Of a stretch of DNA of 64,000 nucleotides, positions 21,126 to 32,623 are shown piece by piece. A program made the position numbers and the translations under genes. The notes under the pieces are model-generated. The model saw nothing but the letters and a program-made list of their open reading frames with translations. It did not search any database and was not told the origin of the DNA. The DNA is from Beverwykella pulmonaria (lineage: Eukaryota > Ascomycota > Dothideomycetes > Pleosporales > Melanommataceae), in NCBI GenBank assembly GCA_001599595.1, contig BCHH01000004.1, positions 1,950,051 through 2,014,050 on the forward strand, given 5' to 3'. Within the stretch, counting starts at the first letter, position 1. Each line of letters opens with the position of its first letter.

Positions 21126-22344
21126 TTATCCATTGACGCCCGGCTTATTCTGGCCATCGGAGCCAAACTCAGCTGTGGAATCCAAAGCCGTGTTAGTCAC
21201 GGTTACTTTTGTAGTTCTTATGATGCGGCCACTGGAATCCTCAATATAATCCTCATCGGGAAGGATGGCCTTTGCGCTCTCGGCATCTCCAGGCACTTCT
21301 TTGTCCCTGTTCTTACTCTTGGTACTATAGTACGAGGGGAGAGCTAGGTTTGCCGACCGCATATGACTCCCAGCTATGGATTCCCTCAGTCTTTCGGGGA
21401 GAATCTTCATGAGGATGTTGTCGAAGGTACGGCGAAGAGGTGGCAGGCACGCAATGATGATGGTGACGGAGTTCTCGCTCAAGCTCAGCATGGATGTGGT
21501 CGAGGAGCGGTAGTTGCCGTTCGGCCTGGTATCTAAGAGAACGCTGGCAAACTTGACGACTTTGGCTACGGATATTGCAGTGCCTCTAATTTACGTAAGC
21601 ATGCCGCCGGTGAAATAGAGACAGAGCGACTTACAACAGAGCACAAAGAAAGACAGCGCGAACACCCCACTGAGTATAGCGACTCAGTTTGACGCGCCTA
21701 AGATAGAGGATAGGCGCAGCGGCATAAATCAGGTCGGTAATGACGTTAACTGCGCCTTGCATGGAGGTGACAATGACTGGAAATTCTTTTGCCCAGCATC
21801 TCCCGGGAATTGTGCTATCCCATCGCTTCGCTGGAGGATTGCAGTTGAGCCAATGCGAGACTAGAGGAAGAAGGAGCAGATTGACGACGACGAAGAAACT
21901 TGTGGTTATGATGATGCGGCGATAGAGGGGCGAAAAGTCGAGGGCCAGAAGATAGGTACAAATGGACATCTTTGCGGCAAACATGGCGTACATGTTCTGG
22001 GCTCCGGCGATGAAGACCCACTTTCTGACCTGGACAGCTTGGGCGCGAGTGAGAAAGGGGTCTGCGTCCACTCGGCCTTCGCCGGTGTAGGCCGCTATGA
22101 TATTGCATGTGTGTCCGCCAATGGCCAAGGGCTGTGGAACAGTCAGCTACTGGTTTCTTGTCCTGGGGCGTTGGGTACGTACGAGGGCAAGCATCAACCA
22201 GTAGTCGCTCCATCCCAATCTCGGATTGAGGCGGTACCTGACAATGAGTCGCCATAGTGCAATGGATGTGCTAATGGTGATGGTGACGAGGGCCAGGGTG
22301 ATGGTCTCATACTTGCGATCTGGGAAATGCTGTGTTGTTGCCAT
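21126..22344 (-). CDS. PTH11-like / rhodopsin-domain integral membrane protein
   Basis: Three exons starting at the ATG at 22344. The first gives MATTQHFPDRKYETITLALV and GWSDYWLMLAL; the second starts PLAIGGHTCNII; the third runs from GTAISVAKVVKFASVLLD to the stop at 21126. Introns (GTACGT...CACAG and GTAAGT...TTAG) fit in phase. The order of features is that of the fungal rhodopsin-domain family (PF20684): a first helix, the W-D/S-DY motif opening the second helix, an extracellular loop with a conserved cysteine, WVFIAGAQNMYAMFAAKMSI, a loop with NCNPPAKRWD, GRCW, and later helices with ADIxxDxxY-like NVITDLIYAAAPI. The C-terminus is a charged cytosolic tail. Some relatives sense host surfaces, others are unstudied; the ligand is unknown. 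Intact and expected to be functional. Confidence 0.87.
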
Positions 22345-24026
22345 GCTAGTGAGGGGTTGTGAGTATGTGAGTACTACGCAAAGTACTCTGGGGTAATGAA
22401 TTAGTCGGGGAAGGTGCCGGGGATGCGGGTGTGGGGCCTAACTGTCCTCATATAGTTGGAGTAGTGCAGGATGAACAAGCTTATGCCGTAGAAGAGAGGG
22501 ACTTGAAACACATGGAGTCGATGCAGAGCGCAGCGGGTGAGATGGTGCAATGAAGGGCAGGCTCAGGATGCGCAAAAGGGCCAGTTGTAAGACGACTGAG
22601 AAGTGGGTGAACTGGTGGGCGACTCGGCAAGCAGCCCGTGCTTTAAGGTGCTGGGCTTCGCTGTCAGCAGGCTGGAACTCTAGCTTGCACTGATGAATCC
22701 TTTCACCAACGTTTGATAATGAGCTGCGGTTGTTAGCCCTGCAAAAGGGGTGTGGATGGGGAAGAGACGGCGAGCGGGAGGGCCCGCTGGGTGGTGAACG
22801 ACCCGGCCCAGATGCCAGGCATGAGCGCGATACGGGGCATCGAAGTTAGTCGTTCCTTCTGCGCCTTCAGCATTGCGCATGCTTCAGAATACGGCGAATC
22901 ACGCCGCCCAGATCAACAAATAATTGTTGCTCGAAGGGTGGCCGTGGGATTGCTGACTCGGGTGCTGGGCGACCCTGTCGAGTATCAGACGGGGTTCCCC
23001 TCGATCCTTCGGGGGGAGGCCGCAATGGGAACGGGTGCTCTTTGGACTGGGCCATGATTTGTCGCGACACATGGACGCAATGCACGGGCGCCATGCGATG
23101 GGTACAGGCCATGGTATTTGTGGTATTTGTGGTATTCGTGGTGTTGAGGGCGAGGTCGTGGAGCCGTGGAGAGGCGAGGAGAGCAGGTACTCGATGGGGC
23201 TAAAACTGTTATCTTCCCGCGCTCCCACCCATCCGGTGTCGCTCCCGCCTTCCCCTTGTGCCATGATAGGCCCGGACCCCGGCGCCACTGACGAACGTTT
23301 CCGCCAACGTCCCGACGGGAGACCCACGGTATCCACAGCAAAAATGCTCTGCCGCCATCGCTTGTTTGCCCATTTCTCGCGCCTCTCTCCCACCTCTCTC
23401 CCGTCTTCCTCCCGCCTTCTTTCCGATCTTCCTCTACCTCATTTTGCCATCGTGGTTATGACCGTCGAGGGGATGCGAGCACGCCGATGCCGTGGCAATC
23501 TGCATGTTGCTGTGGAGGAGCGATGCCTCATCTGCGTTGTCCAGAGCTAGCGGCCGATGGCACCTGAGTCTCATTGCTTCCCATTGTCTCGTTTTAATTC
23601 TCTTGTTGCTCTGCATTCGTCGCCGTCGTCCCTCCCTCCCTCCAATCTTCATTGTGGTCCAACGTGCGCACATCATATCTCGAGATGAGGACAATCATCT
23701 CCAGATCGAACTGCGCAGCCACGGTTCTAACCGCTCCAGTTCTTCTAGTCCGTAAAGAGGATGGACTGGCAGACCAGCAAGAGCGCAATATACTCATTGA
23801 CTCCAGGGTGTCTATTCAATCCCGCTTGAGCTACGCCCTGCTTCTTTTACTAATTTTTACGCCCCGCAGAACGCCCCAATAATCCGGGTAAACAGCCCTA
23901 AGAAAACCATCTGCAAGAATTGACGTGATTAGCCTTTGTGTTTACCAACTCACACGTATGAAAGCCTAAGGTTCTCCTCATGCAACAACCTAGCCCACGG
24001 CTTTCTTCGCTGCTTCCCCTTCTATC
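22345..24026. other. Gene-free, GC-richer stretch upstream of the GMC gene
   Basis: About 1.7 kb without a supported gene. Overlapping frames on both strands between 22750 and 23750 reflect GC-rich, stop-poor sequence rather than a coding signal: none has a domain. The 9-bp tandem repeat at 23113 is listed separately. The 3' end holds the promoter of the GMC oxidoreductase. Confidence 0.45.
23113..23139 (+). repeat. Short tandem repeat, 9-bp unit x3
   Basis: Three consecutive units ggtatttgt, ggtatttgt and ggtattcgt, followed by a partly matching ggtgttgag. The last full unit differs by one transition. Confidence 0.85.
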
Positions 24027-25937
24027 ATGTCTCTTGTATTTTCTACATTTCTCCTCGTCCTCTCAACTTCCGCCCTTCCAAATCCCCCTCGGGGGGTTGC
24101 TTTCGAAGCGGTGCAGAACCAGACATATGATTATGTCATTGTCGGTGGAGGGCTCACGGGCCTTGTCGTTGCGAATCGCCTCTCGGAAGACACAACAAGT
24201 CCGTCCATGGCTTCTTGACTGGTACCTGCACCACACCTAACACTCGCAGAATCCGTCCTCGTGATTGAAAATGGCCATATCGACGACTCACCAGCTGCCA
24301 GCGTTCCATTCCTGTCCCAGACCCTCAACACCAAATCCCTCTACCCCATCATCAGCGCCCCAGAACCCAACATGGATAACAGGACCTATCCAGTGCGCGT
24401 CGGCAATGTCGTGGGAGGAGGCTCCGTCGTGAATGGGATGCAGTTTGACCGCGGCTCTAACGCCGACTACGATGCCTGGGAAGAGTTAGGAAACAAAGGC
24501 TGGGGATGGAAAGGCCTGGAACCGTACTTTCAGAAGACTTTCAACTTCACCCCGCCATCCGAATCCACCCAAAAGGAGCTAGGGATTACTTACGACGACA
24601 GTGCGTACGGGGACGGCCCAGTGCAGGTCTCAATTCCAACCTATCAGTATCCGGACTACAAGCCCATCTTCGACTCGTGGCGCGCCGAGGGCGTTCCTAT
24701 GCCCAAAGAAGGATTTGCGAGTCCCATTGGCGCTTTTTGGACTCCAAATACCATCAACAGCGTCACAGCGGCACGGTCTGATGCCCGCATCACGTATTAT
24801 GAACCTGCTAAGGAGCGATCCAACCTAAAGCTCCTCACCAATACGCACGTCGACCAAATTCTCTTCTCCAAAGATGTGCGCGGAAAGCTCACTGCCATGG
24901 GCTTCAATATTACCTCGAATACCGACGGTTCGTCCACCCAGGTATACGGCTCTCGAGAAGTCATTCTGGCCGCCGGCGGCATCTTCACGCCACACCTCCT
25001 TATGGTATCCGGCATCGGACCTGAGGACATTCTCACAGCCGCCAAAGTCACAGTCAAGCACAATACCCCAGCGGTAGGCTCCAACTTCCAAGAGCACATT
25101 CCAGCTTACATGAGCTTCAACCTTTCTAACCGCGCGTGGCCTAACTCGGACACACTCGACAGCAACGCAACCTTCAACGCCTCCGCCGCGGCACAGTACG
25201 CAAAGGATCGGACAGGCCCATGGTCGGTCGGTCGGGGCAACGCGGCCGCCTTCCTCACATTCAAGCAACTCTCCTCAAAATACGAAACAATCACGGCCAA
25301 GATTGAAGCCCAAGAGCCCACCGACTTCCTTCCACCGCGGTATTCCCGCAACCGCTCTCTGTATGCAGGATACAGCCGCCAGCGTGACATTCTCTTGAAC
25401 AGATATCGTGGGGACGCAGCGGCTATTGTTGAGATACCCATCCAGCCGTCTGGCCGTGCAAGTGTCGCTTTGCAGAAGCCGCTCAGTCGAGGCACCATTT
25501 CGCTGAATACTACGCACCCACAGTCCTACCCAATCGTCTTCCACAACGCTTTCCAGAATCCTGTCGACGTAGCCGTACTCGGAGAGCTTGTACGCTGGAA
25601 CAGGAAACACTGGGCTTCTCCATCTCTCGCGCGCTATTCCCCTGTTGAGAAGGTGCCGGGGGTGCAATATCAGACTGATGAGGAGATCCTGAGGGCTTTA
25701 GTGAGCCAGAACCAAATTACGCCGCTGTTTGCGCACCCAAGTGGGAGTTGTTCGATGATGCCGGAGGAGCTAGGGGGCTGTGTGAATGACAAGCTCGAAT
25801 TTTATGGAGTGGAGAGGATGAGTATCGTGGATGCGAGTATCTTGCCTATGATTCCTGCAACGCACCTGCAGGCGACCATGTATGCAGTTGCAGAGAAAGC
25901 TGCAGATATTATTAAGGCGAGGCATGCAGGAAAATAA
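24027..25937 (+). CDS. Secreted GMC-family FAD oxidoreductase
   Basis: Two exons (24027-24198 and 24250-25937) encode 619 residues. The start MSLVFSTFLLVLSTSALP is a clear signal peptide. It is followed by the Rossmann dinucleotide motif DYVIVGGGLTGLVVANRLSE, then after the intron KSVLVIENG. GMC landmarks follow in order: GNVVGGGSVVNGMQFDRGS (first GMC signature), NLKLLTNTHVDQILF, SREVILAAGGIFTPHLLMVSG (second signature) and VGSNFQEHI. The C-terminus has HPSGSCSM, with the active-site histidine, and SIVDASILPMIPATHLQ, where the second catalytic position is H (the family has H or N). Several N-glycosylation sites are present. Substrate class (aryl alcohol, glucose, choline-like or secondary metabolite) cannot be told. 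No biosynthetic cluster surrounds it. Confidence 0.92.
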
Positions 25938-26629
25938 TCCGCCTGTTGGGGCAATAAATATACGAATTTTTACCAAAAGCTCTATCACCGGCACGATAAC
26001 GTTAAATTAAACGCTCAAAATCAAAAGACAATACCTAATATTACACAACATGACACACCATTTCCCGAACCCGTATTCCCTATCGGTTAGCGTATCTAGA
26101 CTATCGTTCACGTTGCACTACATACCACTAGTCCGGCGAACCCACAACGGGTAATAAGCATAAGATTTAAGCATGCAAACTTAGGCACAATCCTAGCATT
26201 GACATGAACACGACTTGCGCATTTAGGAAGTGTTGATTGCGGCACTAGACGCCACTAGTCTAGGGATGGCAGATTTGGGTTGCGCTAATAGCGAGTTTAC
26301 AGTAAGTTTGTGTGGGATAATTTGTTGTGAAGATGCAGGCATGGACAGCGTCGTGCTAGGGAGTCCTCTTTGCGACATAAGTTGACTGATTCCCTTTGTT
26401 TAACCCAGGAGACGCAAAATGTAGCCTTTGCACATGTGCCAAACTCTTTTATGTTAGGGCTTCGCAAAGACTACCTCTATTCTCGAAAGTTCATAAGTTC
26501 CCAGGTTCACATAATTTGGAAATAGCGAATGCTTCTTGCAAACTTACACACTTCAGTTTATCAACTGTACGGATAAGACGTGCATTACAATACGCTTGCG
26601 CAGTTAGTATTTATTCTATTTATCTAGTT
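25938..26629. other. Convergent intergenic region
   Basis: The GMC gene (plus) and the DHA1 transporter (minus) end towards each other here. The AT-rich part after 25950 fits 3' ends. The frame 26396-26743 overlaps the transporter and is not supported. Confidence 0.5.
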
Positions 26630-28553
26630 TTACACCTTTTCAGGCATATCCCCCTCCATGTCATTCGTCCCTCTCGAATCCCTCTCCCTCCTCCAATCCC
26701 CGCCCCAATACCACTGCACAATAGGCAACGGCACAACGACTAGCACCACCAACCCTAGTGCCAAGAATACAGGACCAACATCTACACTCCTAATGAACTG
26801 CTGCACGACTGCAACGCCCACAGCCGCGAACAGACGCCGTACTAAATTACTGATGGCTGCGCTCGCTGCTCCATTTGAAGGCCACAGGTCAGTGATGAGC
26901 GTTTGATGGATGGCGCAGACCGCATTTGCCGTGGCTGCAATGATAAATTGCAACAGGAGGGGGACGAGGATCCATCCGGGGCGCGAGGTGAGCGTTGGGT
27001 AGGAGAGAGTGAAACCGTAGAAGGAAAGACTGATGACAAAGATGATGGTTACCATTGGTAATCGTACGAGGCGGGCGTGTTCGAGGGGGAAGTATGCGGG
27101 GAGGGAAGAGCGAGAGATAATAGTCGAGGGCGGGAGGGATCGCTGCGCTTTGTAGGCGGACGAAAAATTGTGCAAGTCCCGGTTTAAAAGGTTGCCCATA
27201 AGAGTGGAGCCGGCAATGGTTCCGAGGCCTGATTTATGCGGTTAGTTTGGATGAGATAGATCGAGACGAAACAACGAACCGGTAGGGACGAAGACAAGAC
27301 CGAGGAGTACCTCGTTAAGCCCAAACACGCTTTTGAATAGACCGGCGGTGGACACCGTCACCATACTCCAGATCCCGAATATGGCTCCGCTGAAGAACAA
27401 ACTCAACAATATGTCTTTTTCTTTGAGTAGCAAGAGCGGCGCGACGAAATCTCTAGCCACGAGCCGCGGTGCAACACCAGAAAGAGAGCGCTCGTCTTCA
27501 TGAGCCGGCTTTCCAAAGATCTTCAATCTCCAGATTAGAGGTTGGTGGATACCGGTAAGGGGCCACGTGCCGTTGCCTGCGATACTGCGATGGGTCTCGG
27601 GAAGGAAGAGTAATATGACCACCAGCGCCGCAATCGATAGACCGAGAAGAAATACAAATACGGATCGGAAGTTCATGTACTTGGACAACAGCCCACCTAG
27701 AATAGGAGCCAGTACAATGGTGTAGTTCCGGATTCCTTGGCTGAAAGTGTAAAAGCTGTCCTGTTCCATTGGCAGTGATATGTCGTGGATAACTACGCTT
27801 CCCATTGATACTGTTGATGCGATGGCGGCGGCTTGGATACCTCGAAAGACTAGGAGAACCGCGAAATTCGGAGAAAAGCTGAGCACGATGTTGGAGATTA
27901 TGTAGAGGAGAAAGGAGTAAATATAGACTGAGCGCCGGCCAAGGGATTCAGCTAGCGGTCCCCAGAGAAGAGAGGCGAAGCCCTGGGCGATGAAATACGA
28001 CATTATTGTTAGCGTGACGCGGTCAAGACCGATGGCGAAGTCCTGTAGTATATAAGTTTGTGATGCGAAAAGCAACTTCGCGATATGGACGTACATTCGC
28101 GACTGCGTTCAGCGTTGGGAGATAGATGTTCGCCGTGAGTCCTGGAAACAGTCCTGCAACACCCACAATAGCCACCAACGTCCACTTCTCTTTCCTCGCA
28201 TAAACATGATATGGCAGCTCTTTCCCCTCTAACCCTCCCTTGACCACAAACTTCGTGTCTCTTACTGATCCAATCGCCTTCCCCACAGTCCCCTGACTCG
28301 TCCTTATCCACTCTCCCTCTGGTAGAATCTTCGGCACCGGAGGCACATCCGGCATACTGACTGGCCTTTGCTCGTCGCGGAAGTACTCGGGGTCGAATTG
28401 GTGCTTGAGCGAGAACATGCGGATATTCGAGCTCATGGCATACACGCCCAGCCCGACTTCTCGCCATCCTTCGAGAGTGGTAAAACGTCGCGACAGCCGG
28501 CGAGAGATGAGGGACCAGGTATTACTGCGGACCGAGGGCTCGTAGAGCGACAT
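26630..28553 (-). CDS. MFS drug:H+ antiporter, DHA1 type
   Basis: Three exons from the ATG at 28553. Exon 1 encodes a long soluble N-terminus of about 130 residues and helix 1 (TLVAIVGVAGLFPGLTANIY) with YLPTLNAVAN. Exon 2 starts DFAIGLDRVTLTIMSYFIAQ and contains the MFS signature between helices 2 and 3 (GPLAESLGRRSVYIYS), then RGIQAAAIASTVSMGSVVI and the antiporter-type motif C region RNYTIVLAPILGGLLSKY. Exon 3 starts GLGTIAGSTLMGNLLNRDL and ends at 26630. Twelve hydrophobic segments can be counted. Introns are GTACGT...CTACAG and GTTCGT...ATCAG. Members pump small toxic compounds or polyamines out across the plasma membrane; the substrate is not predictable. Three acidic and basic residues in the central loop are typical. 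No biosynthetic partners are close by. Confidence 0.9.
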
Positions 28554-29188
28554 CTTGGACGCGGAACTGGTGGCACGAAGAAGAGTCGGTGGTGGTACAA
28601 GATAGAAACCGAGGGCGATTAGGCATGACTTTAGTATATGGCTATCAACAAAAGAGAAGAGTTTAAATCATCATTAACACGATTCCGTTGCCGTCAAGGC
28701 ACGCGGATACAACAGAAAAGGAATAAATTGTTGGAGAGCTTGGGCTGAAGTGGTATTGTGGCAAAAGCAAGCCTCGCACACGAAACGCCGACGGTTTGGG
28801 CTACGCTGGTGCATAACGCTCCCGTCGCTAGCCCGAACACAGAACCACCACAAGTAAAACATGGATGAATCTGCCGATGTGAGGATTTGATATGCAAGTT
28901 CATTGTCAACCCAGCTAAGGCGATAATAAATGCTAAGAAATATGTACAATAGCTGCGGACGAGTGCAGCCAGCGCCTGTCCGTCTGTGGTCTGCATGAAT
29001 GCGTATATATGATCACGGCCCCAGCTTGTAATCGTACGACGACCGACGAGTCTTTGCTATGAAAGAGCTTAGCGCCGCGCTGAAAGAGCGATCACGCTCC
29101 CAGAACGACGCTACCCTCCTGGCCGGGGGCTCGACTGGATTCTGCTCGATCAAATGTTAGAAAATGTGCGATTAGACGGAAGCGTTGT
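28554..29188. other. Intergenic region
   Basis: A minus-strand frame at 28996-28674 is hydrophobic but has no family resemblance. The stretch presumably holds the promoter of the DHA1 transporter and the 3' end of the next minus-strand gene. Confidence 0.4.
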
Positions 29189-30329
29189 TTAGCGTACCTT
29201 TTCGTCTGGCGCATCACCGATTGTGATACTCGTTACCATGCCAGATTTCTCCTTATGCGTATAGAATATGTTCCCTGCCGCCACACCATCACCTTGGATC
29301 TGAGGCTGCTGCCCAGATTCTCTCCCGGTTGACTGTCCTAGCTGTCGGCTCACAAGCGACGAGGGATACTGTCCAGAGTTTTGCTTCTTCTTTTGCCGGA
29401 GAATTATTATCATGATACCAATCAATATCGAGACACCGCCTTTTGAATCGTTAGTACAATTTGTGACTGAAATATGAATGGTGGGACAAACCGAGAACAC
29501 CCAACGCAATTAGGAGATTCCTTGCCGCTGGTGCAATGCTATTGTCTTTCTGCTGATCCTGCGCATGCGGTGGTGTTGTGGGCTGTTGGGAGAACGAGGC
29601 GATCGTCAACACAGCAGATGCCGTCACTGATGTTGAGACTGTGATTGATGTTGCCATTGACGGGGTCACAGTTACTATCACGGGTGCCGCAGTGACTACG
29701 ACAGTAGGAGTGTCGATTGAAAACACTGATGGTGTATTCTGGGATGTTGCCGTTAGGGAGGGTGGCGCCTCCTCGCCTTTGCCCTTCGCTGACTGTGTAA
29801 TTGTGATAAATGAGGTCTGAATGGATGTAACAGGCAGAAAAGAGAAGACGGAAGAGGGTGGAGGTGGAGGTGGAGGTGGAGGTGGTGCAACACTCTGAGT
29901 TGGCGGCGGAGGTGGACCAGAAGATCCTGGTGGAGGCGGTGGTGGTGGTTGTGCAGAGGCAAGGGGAGGAGGTGCAGGGCCTGCTTTTCCCTTTCCCTTT
30001 CCCTTCCCTTTCCCTATAGGATCATCCGAAGGCCCAGGTGGTGCTGGTGGTGCTGCAGTCACATCTGCTGCTTGCGGAGAGTCTAAAAATGATGTCGCTT
30101 CGCTGTTGGCTTTTCCCAAAGGTCCCAATGGCGGCACTGGCTGCGATCCTTTTACATCTCTGGGTGCTAGAAGTCCCAGAGGAGATTGAAGAGGTCTTGG
30201 AGGTCTTAAAGTCGTTGGCGGCTCGTCTTCATCGTTTTCGTTTTCGTCCTTCTCGTTTTTGTCTTCGCTAGAAATCGATTGGCATCTTTGCATTGCGCCC
30301 ATTGTGGATTTGCCATTTCCAATAGCCAT
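29189..30329 (-). CDS. Proline-rich single-pass membrane protein
   Basis: Two exons (30329-29492 and 29439-29189) encode 362 residues from the ATG at 30329. The N-terminal two-thirds is low complexity: an acidic patch, then a GKGKGKGKGK run, polyproline blocks of up to ten residues, and a Ser/Thr/Val-rich stalk. A single transmembrane helix (LLIALGVLGGVSILIGIMII) spans the splice site and is followed by basic RQKKKQ and a ~70-residue cytosolic tail. The layout resembles fungal cell-wall stress sensor-like proteins (Wsc/Mid2/Skg6 style), but there is no WSC or cysteine-rich head in the model. The minus-strand frame at 30622-30330 (FAPIGDPFEPLSTTDGSSQC) may be a missing N-terminal exon; its splice was not resolved and the start is uncertain. 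Confidence 0.65.
29850..30015. repeat. Low-complexity GGTGGA / CCCTTT tracts
   Basis: Plus-strand runs of GGTGGAGGTGGAGGT (29853-29885 and 29931-29950) and CCCTTTCCCTTTCCC (29989-30012) encode the polyproline and GK repeats of the overlapping minus-strand gene. These are strand-asymmetric purine/pyrimidine tracts likely to vary in length. Confidence 0.8.
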
Positions 30330-32090
30330 TATGACGATATCGGAGTACAAAGAGTGCCGATGACCCTAGTTGCAGTGGAGAGATCAACGCACACGGATAC
30401 TGGGGACATGATAAACGTCCAGTCAAACAAGCTTGGGTTCAAACTATAGATTAAAACGGTGTCACGAGTGTGGTGTTGAAAGAATGTGGATCGGCACTGC
30501 GAACTCCCGTCAGTAGTGGAGAGCGGTTCAAACGGATCGCCGATTGGCGCGAAGGTTCCACGCGGCACCAGTGAGGATACTTCAGAAGCCGGAACCACAA
30601 GTGTGCTAGAATCCCAACTCAAAAGTAAACAAGCTTCGCTAAAGAGACTGTGTGCGACGTGTGGCTGTTTGGGTAAGGGGCGTTGAAACCTTGTCGGAAT
30701 TTTTGAAACGCGAGGTCGTGATCCGCGCGCGAAAACCTCGAAAATTATCGCTCTTTAAACTTTCCAATGACACTGATAGGTGGAACTGTTAGGGGTCTTA
30801 TTTCTTGGATAGATTGGATTTGGGCTGTGGCCACATTGCGAATCGCCAATGAGATAAACGAAATGTGTGACTGCACTATTGCAATAATGATCTCACGGGT
30901 AAGCGAAGGAGAAAACACTACTGTCTGCAGCAAGATGTAAGTAGCGGTAAGTTATGTAAAAAGTAGAGGTATTAAGCCGGCCTACAATTTCTATATAGCA
31001 CGAACCATTCGTAATTAAGTGGTTCCTGCCCTCTCGATAAGGTGTAGCCTCCTGCAGTTACTCGGCTATGGCATGGATTTTGAGTCGTGATTAGGGCTTA
31101 CGACTCAACACTAAAGAGTTTTATCTTGAGCTGAAGAGCGCTATTTTCTATCGTATGAAGTAAAGCGTTGTCGATCAGGTGTTGCAATTCTGTTAGCTTC
31201 AAGCTTGATTCAACGGCTGTGATGTGCTCCCCTAATGACCCGAGGTTTCGTGCTATCCTCCGCACTGTACACTTATCGTCCGATAGTTGACTATGGGGCT
31301 TCCAATTACAAACAATTATTATTTCTCACCTCTGGAGAATCACCTTCATTGCCTCCAGCTTCCCCAGCCTCGATGGCAGCCACTGTGGCAGAGGCCCATG
31401 GGAGAGAACATTCTCCAGTGCCATTATTATTGATCTAGTGCAGGATACGTATCGAGCGACACAGAGGACGACAACGAGCTTTAACTCGGGCAACTATGTG
31501 GGGTAGCGATAGGTGAGCCTTGTACAGCTGAGTCAATAGTCCTTTTTGCGACGGCGGCGGCGGCGAGCTTTCTCCTCTGTCTTGAGATGTATGGTAAGGG
31601 AAACGATAATTACTACAGAAGCCATGAGCAAACTAGTGGGCAGCGTGGCGGAATAGCATGGGATATGCTTGGTGACGAACAACAGAAACTTCTGGGAAAA
31701 TATGATATCGATTGTATAGGGCTAGCGTAGTAATTATATACAGTAAGCCGAGGTAATCCAATACTTCCAATGCAAGTCATGAGTCGTGGTAAGTTTCTGA
31801 CTCTATACTAGTTTAATATCTCTGGTAGGCCGAAGGATGACGAATGAAGGCAATGTGGAACAATTTTCACTTAAAAAGGACGATGCTTCATTTGAATAGG
31901 CGAGCCCAAAGTCACTTGCCGAAAAGAGTCGGTTAGCAGCAAATAGATTCGATTCTCTGAGTGAGAAGATCTCTTGATTGGAAACCCTGCAAGCATATCT
32001 GGTGTTCCTAATCCTCAATTTCGGACCCCATAGGTGACAGCCGGACAAGCGTCTAATTGTCCCAGAAGATTAATCTGCTTCGGGGCAACC
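30330..32090. other. Gene-free stretch of about 1.7 kb
   Basis: Apart from the possible upstream exon at 30622-30330, no gene is supported. A short CGG-rich tract lies at about 31549-31566. Frames at 31235-31438 and 31803-32048 lack any recognisable feature. Confidence 0.45.
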
Positions 32091-32305
32091 GCGCATGATC
32101 CTCCAACGTCTCACCTCCGCCATTGCCGCCGAGATCTCTAATCTTGCCTTTGGCTACTTCACCAGTAACAATCTAATGTTGGAAGCTCCTCCTCCTCATC
32201 AAAGATGCCCTCGACGAAATCACGAACAATGAGGTCAACAGGACGTATGGAGTAGAGCAGAAGGACCTGTCATTTGTCGTTGGGTTTGCGTTCTCGACTG
32301 CGGTG
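32091..32305 (+). pseudogene. Gene fragment of unrecognised family
   Basis: Two protein-like stretches occur on the plus strand in different frames: LTSAIAAEISNLAFGYF (about 32107-32163) and then LLLIKDALDEITNNEVNRTY with DLSFVVGFAFSTA (about 32188-32301), followed directly by a donor-like GTGAGT. A stop and a frame change separate them. I do not recognise the family. The coding character and the good donor suggest the remnant of a spliced gene. Confidence 0.4.
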
Positions 32306-32623
32306 AGTAGGGCGGGAATTGATGAAATGTCTTTTCCGTTAGCAATGCTGTTGGTTTTTGCAACAAATGAAGTGGAGAAGTGATTGAGTGATATTACAGA
32401 GGCGGGGTGGGAGTAGGTAATGTTAATGTGCTGTAGGTAAAAAAAAGTAAAGAGGGAGCTGATTTGAAGTAGGCAAACTTCGATTAGTTCACTAAGCTAA
32501 AGTGCAGTTCCTAATCCCGTGTGCTCCTGTAAATTACCACTACCATTTATCCTTCCCTTTCAGCATCGGAGCTATTTAACCTCACTAGTGCCACCTAAAA
32601 GCAGCAAACCTTGGCATTCCCAT
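32306..32623. other. Gene-free spacer
   Basis: No gene is supported; likely 3' flank of the minus-strand transporter. Confidence 0.4.

Noticed and set aside
23035..23550. 171-codon plus-strand open frame upstream of the GMC gene
   Set aside because: Lies in GC-rich, stop-poor sequence open on both strands, with no domain and a composition typical of non-coding reads.
24027..28553. Biosynthetic gene cluster around the GMC oxidoreductase and DHA1 transporter
   Set aside because: No polyketide synthase, NRPS, terpene synthase or pathway regulator is present nearby.
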